From Pelagibius sp. (lineage in GTDB: Bacteria; Pseudomonadota; Alphaproteobacteria; Kiloniellales; Kiloniellaceae): DNA of 53,903 nt. The stretch lies in assembly GCF_028281305.1 (NCBI RefSeq), contig NZ_JANQKD010000089.1, forward strand, positions 1-53,903. The letters are read 5' to 3'. Position numbers and translations under genes: made by a program. The notes beneath the pieces are model-generated. The model had not been told where the DNA came from. It worked only from the letters and a program-made list of their open reading frames with translations, and searched no databases. Below are positions 18,055 through 27,345 of this stretch, piece after piece. The stretch's first letter is position 1, and the number at the start of each line of letters is the position of its first letter.

Positions 18055-18577
18055 CGTCCTCGTCACCGCCGCGCGATCCGCTGGTGCCGGGATCGGACTC
18101 ACCCGTGTCCGGCTGCTCGATATCGCGGGACACCCGCGGCTTGTGCAGCAGGGCGTTGATCTTCTGCGCCTCGTCGAAGCTGCCGTCGGCCTGAAAGGAC
18201 AGCCGCGGCACGTGCCGCAGATGGACCTCGCGGCCAAGCTGGCTGCGCAAAAAGGCGCCGGCGCGGTTGAGAGCCTCCAGGGCCTCGGCGCTGTCGCCGC
18301 CGCCGAGCGGCACGACGAAGGCGGTGGCGTTCTTCAGGTCGGGGCTGATCCGCACTTCGGTGACCGTGAGGCTGAGATCGCTCAACACCGGGTCGTGCAG
18401 CTCGCCCCGCGCAAGGATGCGCGACAGCGCGTGCCGCAGTTCCTCGCCGACCCGAAGCTGGCGTTGGCTGGGTGCGCGTTGCCCGGCCCCGCGTTGCCCG
18501 GCCCCGCGTTGATTGGGCGCGCGCTGGCCCGATGACGGAGCGCGGCCGCGCCTGGATTGATGTCGCTGTGCAGCCAT
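18044..18577 (-). CDS. rbfA: Ribosome-binding factor A with repeat-bearing N-terminal extension
   Basis: RbfA helps mature the 30S subunit. The KH-like core runs from about residue 38 (SQRQLRVGEELRHALSRIL) to about 145, including LSLTVTEVRISPDLKNATAFV. At 177 aa it is longer than E. coli RbfA (133 aa). The extra length is a basic N-terminal tail made of pentapeptide repeats (APNQR, GAGQR, GAGQR, APSQR) and an acidic C-terminal tail. The repeats come from four 15-bp DNA units at 18461-18520. Confidence 0.93.
   Translation of the reverse strand: MAAQRHQSRRGRAPSSGQRAPNQRGAGQRGAGQRAPSQRQLRVGEELRHALSRILARGELHDPVLSDLSLTVTEVRISPDLKNATAFVVPLGGGDSAEALEALNRAGAFLRSQLGREVHLRHVPRLSFQADGSFDEAQKINALLHKPRVSRDIEQPDTGESDPGTSGSRGGDEDDGR
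18461..18520. repeat. 15-bp tandem repeat, 4 units, inside rbfA
   Basis: Units begin GCGTTG on the plus strand; the two middle units (GCGTTGCCCGGCCCC) are identical and the outer two diverged. The repeat stays in frame and adds the Gln-Arg-rich pentapeptides at the RbfA N terminus. Confidence 0.8.
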
Positions 18578-18647
18578 GGCCTTTACCGGCTCTTCGCCTG
18601 CTGCGGGCCGCCGCCCCTGACCTCAAGGCCAGCAGGCGGCGGAAACG

Positions 18648-21236
18648 CTAGAGGGCGCGGGCCACCTCTTGGATCTCGTAGCACTCGATCTGATCGCTTA
18701 CCTGGATGTCGGTGTAGTTCTCGAAGGCCATGCCGCACTCATAACCTTCCTTCACTTCCCGCACCTCGTCCTTGAAGCGCCGCAGGGTCTTCAGCGTGCC
18801 GTCGTGGATGACCACGTTGTCGCGCAGCAGGCGCACCTTGGCGCCACGCTTGACCAGGCCCTCGGTGATCATGCAGCCCGCCACCTTGCCGACCTTGGAG
18901 TTGGAGAACACCTGACGGATCTCGGCGTAGCCCAGGAACTGCTCCTGCTGCTTGGGCGCAAGCAGGCCGCTGAGGGCCGCCTTCACATCGTCCACCACGT
19001 CGTAGATGATCGAGTAGTAGCGGATATCGACGGAATCGCGGCGCGCCAGTTCGCGGGCCTGCGGATTGGCGCGCACGTTGAAGGCGACGATGATGGCCCC
19101 GGTCGCCCCGGCCAGCGTGACGTCGGACTCGTTGATGCCGCCGACGCCGCTGTGCAGCACGCGCACCTTGACCTCTTCGTTGCCCAGCTTCTCGAAGCTG
19201 CTGACAATCGCTTCCATCGAGCCATGCACGTCGGACTTGACGACGACCGGCAGTTCGCTGGCCTCGCCCTCCTTGATGCGGCTCATCATCTGTTCCAGCG
19301 TGCCGCGGCCGGATGCGGTGATCTCGCTCTCGCGCCGGGTGCGCTGACGGTACTCGGCGATTTCGCGGGCGCGGCTCTCGTTCTCCATGACCGTGAAGTC
19401 ATCGCCCGCAAAGGGGGTGCCGTTCAGGCCGAGCACTTCCACCGGAACCGCCGGGCCGGCTTCCTTGACCTGCTCGCCGCGCTCGTTCACCAGCGCGCGT
19501 ACACGCCCCCACTCGCTGCCGGCCACGAAGATGTCGCCGACCTGCAGGGTGCCGCGTTGCACCAGGACGGTGGCCACCGATCCGCGGCCGCGCTCCAGCT
19601 TGGCCTCAACCACCACACCCTCGGCCACGCGGTCGGGGTTGGCCTTCAGTTCCAGAAGCTCGGCCTGCAGCAGGATGGCTTCCTCGAGCTTGTCGAGGTT
19701 GGTTCGCTCCGTGGCGGAAACATCGATGGCCAGGATGTCGCCGCCCATGTCTTCGACGATGAGCTCGTGCTGCAGCAGTTCCTGCTTCACCCGCGCGGAA
19801 TCGGCGCCCGGCTTGTCGATCTTGTTGATCGCCACGATGATCGGCACCTCGGCGGCCTTGGCGTGGTTGATCGCCTCGACCGTCTGCTCCTTGATGCCGT
19901 CGTCGGCGGCAACCACCAGGATCACGATGTCGGTGACGTTGGCACCGCGCGAGCGCATCTCGGTGAAGGCGGCGTGGCCCGGCGTATCGACGAAGGTGAT
20001 CCGCTCGCCGGAGGCCAGGCGCACCTGATAGGCCCCGATATGCTGGGTGATGCCGCCGGCCTCGCCGGAGACGACGTCGGTCGACCGCAGGGCGTCGAGC
20101 AACGATGTCTTGCCGTGGTCGACGTGGCCCATGACGGTGACCACCGGCGGCCGCGCCTGCAGGGCCTCGGGGTCGTCGTCGGCGCCGCGCATGCCGATTT
20201 CCACGTCGGAAGCGGAAACGCGCTTGATCTTGTGGCCGAATTCCTCGACCACAAGCTCCGCCGTGTCGGCGTCGATCGACTGGGTGATGGTCGCCATAAC
20301 CCCCATCTTCATCAATGCTTTCACCACGTCTGCGCCGCGCGCGGCCATGCGGTTGGCCAGCTCCTGCACCGTGATGATTTCCGGCACGACGACCTCGCGG
20401 ATGACCTTCTGCGGCGGCTGGTGCGGCTGATGGCCGGCACTGGCACGCAGCTGCTTTTCGCGCTGGCGCTTGACCGAAGCCAGGGAGCGCTGGCGCGTCT
20501 CCTGGCCGTCCAGGGCCTGGCTGATGGTCAGCTTGCCGGAGCGCCGGCGCTGCTCGCCGCGGCGGCCTGGCGTCGCCTTGGGAGGGGCAGCGGGTTTGCG
20601 CTTTACGCGCCCGGCCGCATCGTCGCTTTCACCCGTTTTGGCCTTGGGCGCCGGCTTGGCCGCCGGGGTTGCGGCCGGCGCCGCTGCGGGTTCCGCCGGC
20701 GCTGCGGCCGCAGCCTGCTCAGCCGCACGTTCGGCTTCGAGCTCGGCCTGACGCTTTGCCTCTTCGGCAGCCTTGGCGCGCTCGGCCTCTTCCTCGGCCT
20801 CGCGGCGCTCCCGCTCCTCAGCGGCCAGCTTGGCCTGCTCGGCGCGGCGTTCCGCCTCTTCAGCCTCGCGCTCGCGCCGGCTGGCCTCTTCCTCCTTGGC
20901 AATCTCCAAGGCCCGTGCGCGGCTCGCCCGCTCCTCGGCGGAGAGGTGATGCTTGCTGCTCGGCTTTTCCTCGACCGTCTCGACGGGGGCGGCGTCCGCG
21001 GCTTCGGCGAGGACGTTCTCCGCTTCCTTGCCGGACTCGGTGACCTCCTTCATGCGGCCGGAAGAGCCGCGCTCGAAGGTGCGGCTGCGCTTCACCTCAA
21101 CGGTAACCGCCTTGCTCCGGCCATGGCTGAAGCTCTGGCGCACCTGGCCCGTCTCAACCGTCTTCTTCAGCTGCAGCTTGCCCGGCCGGTTCAGCTTCAA
21201 CGGCCTCTTGGCTTCGCTTTCCTTGCTTGTCGTCAT
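18648..21236 (-). CDS. infB: Translation initiation factor IF-2
   Basis: This 862-aa GTPase brings initiator tRNA to the 30S subunit. After a basic start comes a long charged Ala/Glu/Arg-rich helical linker (about 85-185), an IF2 N-domain ([27 protein letters not shown]), then the G domain with [10 protein letters not shown] (about 370), DTPGH and NKID, and the C-terminal beta-barrels. Its ATG overlaps the ylxR stop (ATGA), so it is coupled to ylxR. Confidence 0.97.
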   Translation of the reverse strand: MTTSKESEAKRPLKLNRPGKLQLKKTVETGQVRQSFSHGRSKAVTVEVKRSRTFERGSSGRMKEVTESGKEAENVLAEAADAAPVETVEEKPSSKHHLSAEERASRARALEIAKEEEASRREREAEEAERRAEQAKLAAEERERREAEEEAERAKAAEEAKRQAELEAERAAEQAAAAAPAEPAAAPAATPAAKPAPKAKTGESDDAAGRVKRKPAAPPKATPGRRGEQRRRSGKLTISQALDGQETRQRSLASVKRQREKQLRASAGHQPHQPPQKVIREVVVPEIITVQELANRMAARGADVVKALMKMGVMATITQSIDADTAELVVEEFGHKIKRVSASDVEIGMRGADDDPEALQARPPVVTVMGHVDHGKTSLLDALRSTDVVSGEAGGITQHIGAYQVRLASGERITFVDTPGHAAFTEMRSRGANVTDIVILVVAADDGIKEQTVEAINHAKAAEVPIIVAINKIDKPGADSARVKQELLQHELIVEDMGGDILAIDVSATERTNLDKLEEAILLQAELLELKANPDRVAEGVVVEAKLERGRGSVATVLVQRGTLQVGDIFVAGSEWGRVRALVNERGEQVKEAGPAVPVEVLGLNGTPFAGDDFTVMENESRAREIAEYRQRTRRESEITASGRGTLEQMMSRIKEGEASELPVVVKSDVHGSMEAIVSSFEKLGNEEVKVRVLHSGVGGINESDVTLAGATGAIIVAFNVRANPQARELARRDSVDIRYYSIIYDVVDDVKAALSGLLAPKQQEQFLGYAEIRQVFSNSKVGKVAGCMITEGLVKRGAKVRLLRDNVVIHDGTLKTLRRFKDEVREVKEGYECGMAFENYTDIQVSDQIECYEIQEVARAL

Positions 21237-21937
21237 GTGCTCCAGCGCTCACCTTCGGTTGGGCGCCCAACCCCGTTTCCTCGATCCTGACCGCCCCGCA
21301 GACCCGCAAGGCGCTCCACATCCCTCTCCAGGGCCGCCGCAAAGCGGCCCCGCATCACGCCGACATGAACGGCCGCAGACCGCCCCAGGGCAGCGCCCAA
21401 AGCCGCAGCGTCGCAGAACGACTGGACGGCCGTTCCTTTGCCCACCGCCTGCGCCAGGGCACGCAGCTTGTCGGTTCCGTCCGCGGCGCCGTCTTCGGCC
21501 TGCAGCAACAGCCCGATGCGGTCCGCCTTCAACGCCGCCTTGACCTTCTCATAGCCGACGACAACGGAACCCGCCCGCCGTGCCAGCCCAAGCTGATCGA
21601 GACACCGCCGCAAGGCCAAGAGCTCGACTTGCTCGACAAGATCGGAAGGCACACGAAGCTGCCTTTTCGCCGCCCTGGCAAAAAGGTTCTTTTTGCACGC
21701 CTTTTCCATCATATCGCGGCGCGGCTGCAACCACAAACCCCTGCCGGGCAGGCGCTCGCCAAGATCGGGAACCACCTGGCCCTCGGGGTCGACGGCAAAG
21801 CGCAGCAAGTCCGCCTTGGGCAAGACGGCGCCACTGGCCAGACAGCGCCGCAGCGGTTGCCGCGGCGCCTTGGCGGTGGCGCCCGCGCCGCCCGCGGGGC
21901 GGCGGCTGTGCTTGCTTTCGGCGGTCGTTGCCAACAT
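21233..21937 (-). CDS. YlxR-type RNA-binding protein fused to an L7Ae-like domain
   Basis: This 234-aa protein has a YlxR/DUF448 domain at about 25-95 ([40 protein letters not shown]) and an L7Ae-like RNA-binding domain at about 125-210 ([21 protein letters not shown]). This combination is common in alphaproteobacterial nusA-infB operons. AAGGAGG lies right against the ATG at 21937, so the next codon, TTG, may in fact be the start. It lies between nusA and infB. Confidence 0.9.
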   Translation of the reverse strand: MLATTAESKHSRRPAGGAGATAKAPRQPLRRCLASGAVLPKADLLRFAVDPEGQVVPDLGERLPGRGLWLQPRRDMMEKACKKNLFARAAKRQLRVPSDLVEQVELLALRRCLDQLGLARRAGSVVVGYEKVKAALKADRIGLLLQAEDGAADGTDKLRALAQAVGKGTAVQSFCDAAALGAALGRSAAVHVGVMRGRFAAALERDVERLAGLRGGQDRGNGVGRPTEGERWST

Positions 21938-21965
21938 GCCTCCTTCGCTTAACTCCTTCAGCCGC

Positions 21966-22034
21966 TTAGCTTTCCGGCTGAGTCTCTGCCTGGCTCTCTG
22001 CCTAACTCTCTGGCTGACTTTCCGCCTGGGCGGC
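21966..22034. repeat. 12-bp tandem repeat spanning the nusA stop codon
   Basis: About five 12-bp units (minus-strand form CAGSCRGARAGY) encode Gln-Ala/Pro-Glu-Ser/Thr. Two units lie before the nusA TAG and two to three continue after it in the same frame to a TAA at 21966. Confidence 0.85.
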
Positions 22035-23684
22035 GTCTTCGCCCTCCGGGGCTGCATCCCCTGGGGCGCCTTCTCGGGCGCCTTCTGCGGCGTCTTCTGG
22101 GGCGCCTTCCTCGTCCTCGAACCAGTGGGCGCGGGCGGCCATGATGATGCCGTTCGCCTGGTCCTGGCTCATCGGGCTGCCGGCCAGCACCTCTTCGACT
22201 TCCTTCTCGGAAAGCCCGGCCATGCCCTCCAGCGTCGTCTCGCCCCGCAGGCTCGACGAGGCGAAGCGCAACTCGTCCGCCGAGAGATCGGCAAGATCGT
22301 CCAGGGTCAGCACGCCCAACTCGCCGAGCGTGACGAGCAGCGAGGGCGACAGGCCCTCCAGTTCCGTCAGCTCGTCGGTCACGCCCAGCTCGCGCCGGCG
22401 CTCCTCGTTGATGCGGTCCATTTCCTCGAGATAGGAGCGGGCCCGGGCACGCAGCTCTTCGGCCACCTCCTCGTCGAAGCCTTCGATCTGCGCCAGTTCC
22501 TCGACCGGCACGAAGGCCACCTGCTCCAGGGCCGTGAAGCCCTCGGCAACCAAGAGGTGGGCAATCACGTCGTCGACATCAAGGGCGTCGATGAACATCT
22601 GGGAGCGGGCGCGGAACTCGTCCTGGCGGCGGCGCGACTCCGTCTCCTCGGTCATGATGTCGATGTCCCAGCCGGTGAGGATGGACGCCAGGCGCACATT
22701 CTGACCGCGCCGGCCGATGGCCAGCGAGAGCTGATCGTCGGGCACCACCACCTCGATCCGGCCCTGGTCCTCGTCCAGCACCACCTTGCTCACCTCAGCC
22801 GGCGCCAGGGCGTTGACCACGAAGGTCGCGGTGTCTTCCGACCAGGGGATGATGTCGATCTTCTCGCCCTGCAGCTCGCTGACAACGGCCTGGACCCGGC
22901 TGCCGCGCATGCCCACGCAGGCGCCCACCGGATCGATAGAGGAATCGTAGGAAATGACGGCGATCTTGGCGCGGCTGCCGGGATCGCGGGCGACGGCCTT
23001 CAGTTCGATGATTCCGTCATAGATTTCAGGAACTTCCTGGGCGAAGAGCTTGGCCATGAACTGCGGATGGCTGCGCGAGACGAAGATCTGCGGGCCGCGC
23101 TGCTCCTCGCGCACGTCGTAGATGTAGCCGCGCACCCGGTCGCCGGTGCGGAAGGACTCCCGCGGCAGCGTCTCGTCGCGGCGCATCAGCGCCTCGGCGC
23201 GGCCGAGGTCGATGGTCACGTTGCCGAACTCGTTGCGCTTGACGATGCCGTTCACCACCTCGCCGACGCGATCCTGGTACTCGTCGTACTGGCGCTTGCG
23301 CTCGGCCTCACGGACCTTCTGCACGATGACCTGCTTGGCGGTCTGCGCGGCGATGCGCCCGAGGTCGATCGGCGGCAGTTCCTCGATGATGAAGTCGCCG
23401 GGGCCGACACCGTCCTGGCGCGCCTGGGCGTCCTTGGTCAGGATCTGCGTGAACTCGTTCTCGACCTCGTCGGTCACCTCGCGGTAACGCCGCAGGCGAA
23501 CCTCGCCGGACTTGCGGTCGATCTCGGCGCGGATGTCGTGCTCGTGACCGTACTTGGCCCGGCCCGCCTTGGAGATGGCTTGCTCCATCGCCTCAAGAAC
23601 TTCGTCCCGCTCGATAGACTTCTCACGGGCCACGGCATCGGCGACCTGAAGAAGTTCGGTTCGTGCAAGAGCGCTGGTATCCAT
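22002..23684 (-). CDS. nusA: Transcription termination/antitermination factor NusA
   Basis: NusA (560 aa) binds RNA polymerase and controls pausing, termination and antitermination. Domain order is NTD (1-125), S1 (about 135-200, VNGIVKRNEFGNVTIDLG), KH1 and KH2 (about 230-345, ISYDSSIDPVGACVGMRGSRVQ and LAIGRRGQNVRLAS) and two C-terminal helix-hairpin-helix/acidic repeats. The tail is very acidic (PEDAAEGAREGAPGD) and ends in Gln-x-Glu-Ser repeats cut by an amber codon. ATG 23684 is preferred over an upstream TTG at 23702. It lies 68 bp after rimP. Confidence 0.96.
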   Translation of the reverse strand: MDTSALARTELLQVADAVAREKSIERDEVLEAMEQAISKAGRAKYGHEHDIRAEIDRKSGEVRLRRYREVTDEVENEFTQILTKDAQARQDGVGPGDFIIEELPPIDLGRIAAQTAKQVIVQKVREAERKRQYDEYQDRVGEVVNGIVKRNEFGNVTIDLGRAEALMRRDETLPRESFRTGDRVRGYIYDVREEQRGPQIFVSRSHPQFMAKLFAQEVPEIYDGIIELKAVARDPGSRAKIAVISYDSSIDPVGACVGMRGSRVQAVVSELQGEKIDIIPWSEDTATFVVNALAPAEVSKVVLDEDQGRIEVVVPDDQLSLAIGRRGQNVRLASILTGWDIDIMTEETESRRRQDEFRARSQMFIDALDVDDVIAHLLVAEGFTALEQVAFVPVEELAQIEGFDEEVAEELRARARSYLEEMDRINEERRRELGVTDELTELEGLSPSLLVTLGELGVLTLDDLADLSADELRFASSSLRGETTLEGMAGLSEKEVEEVLAGSPMSQDQANGIIMAARAHWFEDEEGAPEDAAEGAREGAPGDAAPEGEDAAQAESQPES

Positions 23685-23752
23685 CGCGTTTCTCAATCCC
23701 AAGATGTCTTGTCGTCAGTCAGCGGCGCGCCCGCGACAGGGCGGCACCACCG

Positions 23753-24349
23753 CTAGTTCTTTTCCGCCACGGCCCCCTCGGCCAGCGGCGACTCCGCCGG
23801 CACATCCGGGTGCCGGCTGGCCGCGATCAACTCGTCTGTCAGCACCAGCTTCGCCTTTTGCATGGCGGCAAAGGGCAGGGCAATCTCGCCCTCTTCGCAG
23901 TCCAGCACCACCGACTCGCCGCGGGTGCCCAAAAGACGGCCGGAGAACCGCCGGCGCCCGTCGATCGGATTGACCATCTCAACCCGGCCTTCGAAGCCGG
24001 CAAAGCGGTCGAAATCCACCAGTCGTGTGAGCGGCCGGTCGATCCCGGGAGAGCTCACCTCAAGGGTGTAAGCCGACTCGATCGGGTCTTCGACGTCCAG
24101 AATCGCCGCCACCGCGCGGCTGACTTCGGCACAGTCGTCGACGTTCATGCCGCCGTCGGTATGGCGCTCGGCCATGATCTGAAGGCGCAGGCGCTCGCCG
24201 CCGGACAGCAGAACCCGGACAATGTCGTAACCCATCGCCTGCAGCGCAGGGGCGATCAGGGCTTCGACTTCCGCAGCCTTGCCTTCGCTGGTCTTGGCCA
24301 GCCCTGAGGAGGCCGGTTCCAAGGCCTGGGGCACTGCCCACTCTCCCAT
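23753..24349 (-). CDS. rimP: Ribosome maturation factor RimP
   Basis: This 198-aa protein is needed for 30S assembly. The two-domain pattern is visible: YDIVRVLLSGGERLRLQIMAERHTDGGMNVDDC at about 40-70 and LEVSSPGIDRPLTRLVDFDRFAG at about 95-120. The ATG at 24349 gives the usual N terminus; the ribosome site before it is weak. It heads the rimP-nusA-ylxR-infB operon and is preceded by a leader with a terminator hairpin. Confidence 0.94.
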   Translation of the reverse strand: MGEWAVPQALEPASSGLAKTSEGKAAEVEALIAPALQAMGYDIVRVLLSGGERLRLQIMAERHTDGGMNVDDCAEVSRAVAAILDVEDPIESAYTLEVSSPGIDRPLTRLVDFDRFAGFEGRVEMVNPIDGRRRFSGRLLGTRGESVVLDCEEGEIALPFAAMQKAKLVLTDELIAASRHPDVPAESPLAEGAVAEKN

Positions 24350-24441
24350 CGACGTGATGCTCGAACAAAAAAGGGCGGGCCAGAGGCCCACCGCTCGGTA
24401 GCCCGACGATCCCTGTTACTCCGGTATCGCCACTTTGACAG
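24350..24441 (-). ncRNA. rimP leader RNA (putative attenuator)
   Basis: The stretch between the likely transcript start and the rimP ATG is about 90 bases and carries a full intrinsic terminator (24367-24392) ahead of the coding region. A rimP/ylxS leader attenuator of unknown mechanism has been described bioinformatically in alphaproteobacteria; assignment here rests on position and the terminator. Confidence 0.6.
24367..24392 (-). terminator. Intrinsic terminator in the rimP leader
   Basis: On the minus strand GGTGGGCC and GGCCCGCC form an 8-bp stem (one G-T pair) with loop TCT, followed by CTTTTTT. It sits 18 bases before the rimP start codon, so it must be bypassed for rimP expression. 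Confidence 0.75.
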
Positions 24442-24447
24442 AGCCGG

Positions 24448-24476
24448 ACTTTACGCCTGCAACCCGCAGCCCGCAA
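24448..24476 (-). promoter_or_regulatory. Putative promoter of the rimP-nusA operon
   Basis: TTGCGG (24476-24471) and TAAAGT (24453-24448) on the minus strand are separated by 17 bases. Transcription would start about 90 bases before rimP. Confidence 0.5.
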
Positions 24477-24499
24477 GGCATTTCTCTGGATTCCGTGCC

Positions 24500-24583
24500 C
24501 CGCCAAACCCCCCGCCAAACCCCCTGCCAAACCCCCTGCCGGGAGCCCTGTCGGCTGCCCTGCCAGACGCTCTGACGGCCGCC
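24500..24583. repeat. Degenerate 12-bp tandem repeat between trmB and rimP
   Basis: Seven consecutive 12-bp units begin CCGCC or CTGCC/CTGxC; the first three (xxGCCAAACCCC) are nearly identical and the others decayed. The 247-base gap between trmB and rimP holds this repeat plus the rimP promoter and leader. Confidence 0.75.
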
Positions 24584-24596
24584 CGCCCGCAAGCGC

Positions 24597-25316
24597 TTAA
24601 CGGCCGGTCTCTGCCTCCCGGCGGGGCCGGCGCCGAAAACGCAGAAAGGCCGGCCTGCGTCCGGCCGCAAGAGCCTTCTGTTCGTAGCGGGTCGCCGGCC
24701 AGTCATCCGGGCGCTGGCGCCAATCGCCAGGCCGCCGCGCCTGCCACTGCAGGGCCGGGTGGGCGGTCAGGCGCTGCAGCGCCCAGGCGAGATAGCCGGG
24801 GTCATCGCTGGCAAACCGCAGCTCGCCGCCGTCTTTCAGGAGCCGGGCCAGAAGGTCGACCGTGGCCGCCTGGATCAGGCGGCGCTTGTGGTGACGGCGC
24901 TTCGGCCAGGGATCAGGAAAGAGGATGAAAATCTTATCGAACAGAGCATCCGGCAGGCACTCCATGAGGTCCCGCGCATCGCCGATGTAGAGCCGCAGGT
25001 GCGGCGGCGGCTCGGCCGGCAGCTGGTCGAGCAGACTGGCCACGCCGGTGATGAAGTATTCGGCCGCTATAAAGCCGGCGTCGGGATGCCGCCCCATCTG
25101 CCAGGCCAGATGCTCACCGCCGCCAAAACCGATCTCCAGAAACAGGCGGTCCGGCAAGGGATCGAAGAGGGCCCCGGCAGCCAGCCGGCCCGGCGGATCG
25201 GGAAGCCCGACCTGCAGGTCCGGAAGGCGCGCTTCCAGAAGCGCCCGCCGGCCGGCACGCAAGGGGCGCCCCTGCCGACGGCCATAGAGGTTGCGCCGCT
25301 GACCGTCGCGCGCCAT
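24597..25316 (-). CDS. trmB: tRNA (guanine-N7)-methyltransferase
   Basis: This 239-aa SAM-dependent enzyme methylates G46 of tRNAs. The SAM-binding motif LFLEIGFGGGEHLAWQM is at about 60-76. IFILFPDPWPKRRHHKRRLI (about 135-155) is the TrmB hallmark, and TRYEQKAL near residue 210 is the C-terminal signature. GAGGG five bases upstream fixes the ATG at 25316. It lies next to metK, which makes its methyl donor. Confidence 0.95.
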   Translation of the reverse strand: MARDGQRRNLYGRRQGRPLRAGRRALLEARLPDLQVGLPDPPGRLAAGALFDPLPDRLFLEIGFGGGEHLAWQMGRHPDAGFIAAEYFITGVASLLDQLPAEPPPHLRLYIGDARDLMECLPDALFDKIFILFPDPWPKRRHHKRRLIQAATVDLLARLLKDGGELRFASDDPGYLAWALQRLTAHPALQWQARRPGDWRQRPDDWPATRYEQKALAAGRRPAFLRFRRRPRREAETGR

Positions 25317-25358
25317 CGACGCCCTCAAACCCTCGGAAGGGAGCGCCCGCAGAAACCG

Positions 25359-26531
25359 CTACAGGCCGACGGCGCTGCGCAGCGGATCGACGAGATCGGT
25401 ACGCTCCCAGGAGAAGCCGCCGTCGGCGTCCGGCGCGCGCCCGAAATGGCCGTAGGCGGCGGTGCGGGCATAGATCGGTCGCGACAGCGAGAGGTGTTCG
25501 CGAATACCGCGCGGCGAAAGGTCCATCAGATCTTGCAGAGCCTTTGAGAGCTTCGCTTCGTCAACCCTGGCCGTGCCCTGGCCGTCGACATAGACCGACA
25601 GCGGTTTGGAAACGCCGATGGCGTAGGAGAGCTGGATCACGCAGCGGTCGGCGAGGTCGGCGGCGACCACGTTCTTGGCCAGATAGCGCGCAGCATAGGC
25701 CGCCGAACGATCCACCTTGGTGGGATCCTTGCCCGAGAAGGCGCCGCCGCCATGCGGCGCGGCGCCGCCGTAGGTATCGACGATAATCTTGCGGCCGGTC
25801 AGGCCCGCATCGCCGTCCGGTCCGCCGATCACGAAGCGGCCCGTCGGATTGACGTAGAAGTCTTCCTCCGCACACATCCAGCCGTCCGGCAGCACGTTGA
25901 CCACGTGAGGCCGCACGATCTCGCGCACCTCGTCCTGATCCAGGTCACCGCTGTGCTGCGTGGACACCACAATGGAGGTGGCCCGCACCGGCTTGCCGTC
26001 GACGTACTCCAGAGTGACCTGGCTCTTGGAGTCCGGCAGCAGCCCCGGCTCGGCGCCGGAGTGGCGCGCCTCGGCCAGGGATCGCAGGATGTTGTGGGAG
26101 AGATAGATCGGGGCGGGCATCAACTCTTCGGTTTCACGGCAGGCATAACCGAACATGATGCCCTGGTCGCCGGCGCCTTCATCCTTGTTGCCGGCGGCAT
26201 CGACGCCCTGGGCGATGTCGGCCGACTGTTCGTGGATGAAGTTTTCCACCGTCATGCGGTCCCAGTGGAAGCCCTCCTGCTCGTAACCGATTTCCTTGAC
26301 CGCATGGCGGGCGACCTGCTCGATCAGGTCGCTGGTGACCGCGGCGGGACCGCGCACCTCACCCGCAAGGACGATGCGATTTGTCGTGGACAGTGTTTCA
26401 ACGGCGACGCGAGAAAACGGATCGTGGGTGAGGAAGGTGTCGACAATGGCATCGGAGACCCGGTCGCAGACCTTGTCGGGGTGACCTTCCGAAACCGATT
26501 CACTGGTGAAGAGATAGCTGCCGTTACGCAC
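25359..26531 (-). CDS. metK: S-adenosylmethionine synthase
   Basis: The 390-aa enzyme makes SAM from methionine and [22 protein letters not shown] at the N terminus, [12 protein letters not shown] near 120 and [19 protein letters not shown] near 260 are its signatures. The start codon is GTG at 26531, with GGGAG seven bases upstream. It lies between an XRE regulator gene and trmB, all on the minus strand. Confidence 0.97.
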   Translation of the reverse strand: MRNGSYLFTSESVSEGHPDKVCDRVSDAIVDTFLTHDPFSRVAVETLSTTNRIVLAGEVRGPAAVTSDLIEQVARHAVKEIGYEQEGFHWDRMTVENFIHEQSADIAQGVDAAGNKDEGAGDQGIMFGYACRETEELMPAPIYLSHNILRSLAEARHSGAEPGLLPDSKSQVTLEYVDGKPVRATSIVVSTQHSGDLDQDEVREIVRPHVVNVLPDGWMCAEEDFYVNPTGRFVIGGPDGDAGLTGRKIIVDTYGGAAPHGGGAFSGKDPTKVDRSAAYAARYLAKNVVAADLADRCVIQLSYAIGVSKPLSVYVDGQGTARVDEAKLSKALQDLMDLSPRGIREHLSLSRPIYARTAAYGHFGRAPDADGGFSWERTDLVDPLRSAVGL

Positions 26532-26771
26532 TGTTTTGCTCCCGCTCGTTCGGGCCCTAAGACCATTACAGCCCGCTGGGAATAGCGATGCCGTCAGGCA
26601 ATTGCAAGAAACAAGCTGAAGAGCATTGCAAGGAACGCACCCGATACGGGTCGGGCGGCCGCCAAAGGATGCCGGGCGGCCTCAGCGACACCGAAGCATC
26701 GCAGGCCGAAAAAGACAGTGGTTCTGCTTTGTACCGAAAGACCTTTACGCAAGCGCCGTGGGAAAGGGGCG
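26532..26771. other. metK upstream spacer
   Basis: This 240-base gap precedes metK. Close to the start codon CGGGC and GCCCG pair across a loop of about 14 bases ahead of the ribosome site. I could not match it to a known SAM riboswitch. I see no gene. Confidence 0.4.
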
Positions 26772-27239
26772 CTACTCGTCTTCTTTGGCGGAGTCCTTGC
26801 TGGCGGCAGCGGCCAGGGCCTTCGTCATCTCGAAAAGGCGTTTGCGCACACTGGGATCTTCGATCTTGTAGTAGGCCCTGACCAGCTCCAGGGTCTCCCG
26901 CTTCACGAGAGGATCGAGTTCCTGCTCGGGAGGTTGGGTCACACCCGGACGCTGCGCCGGCGAACTCGCGGCGACGTCGCTGGGCATCTCATCGAAGAAG
27001 AAACCCACCGGCACGTCGAGCACACGCGACAGATCGAAGAGGCGGCTCGCGCCCACACGGTTCGCGCCCCGCTCGTATTTTTGAACCTGCTGGAATGTCA
27101 GCCCGATCGCTTCGCCGAGCTTCTCCTGACTCATGCCAAGGAGTGTCCGCCTCAAGCGAACCCGGCCCCCCACATGCACATCGACCGGATTTGGCCCGCC
27201 TGTCCGGCGGTCACCCAGCGCCGCACCCTGTCGCGCCAT
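26772..27239 (-). CDS. XRE-family helix-turn-helix regulator (PhrR-like)
   Basis: This 155-aa protein has a helix-turn-helix at about 25-85 (RVRLRRTLLGMSQEKLGEAIGLTFQQVQKYERGANRVGASRLFDLSRVLDV). A C-terminal helical region may be for dimerisation (ETLELVRAYYKIEDPSVRKRLFEMTKAL). Similar regulators lie next to lnt (actA) in rhizobia, where PhrR is acid-induced. AAGG precedes the ATG at 27239. An 8-2-8 palindrome in its own promoter suggests autoregulation. Confidence 0.88.
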   Translation of the reverse strand: MARQGAALGDRRTGGPNPVDVHVGGRVRLRRTLLGMSQEKLGEAIGLTFQQVQKYERGANRVGASRLFDLSRVLDVPVGFFFDEMPSDVAASSPAQRPGVTQPPEQELDPLVKRETLELVRAYYKIEDPSVRKRLFEMTKALAAAASKDSAKEDE

Positions 27240-27286
27240 TCGCACCTTACCTTAGTTTCAGGAATCAACAGAACCGTAGGACTTTA

Positions 27287-27304
27287 GGCATACACCTGTA
27301 TGCC
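27287..27304. promoter_or_regulatory. Palindromic operator upstream of the XRE regulator
   Basis: GGCATACACCTGTATGCC has perfect 8-bp arms around two bases. On the minus strand a TTGACG lies 17 bases before CATACA, placing the palindrome over the -10 region. This fits repression by the XRE protein encoded just downstream. Confidence 0.65.
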
Positions 27305-27345
27305 AACAGCCGGTTGATTCGTCAAGGGCTCTATGTCTTAGTCGG

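Noticed and set aside
26532..26580. Possible SAM riboswitch before metK
   Set aside because: There is a CGGGC/GCCCG stem near the ribosome site, but the loop and pseudoknot bases do not match the SAM/SAH, SAM-II or SAM-I patterns I remember.
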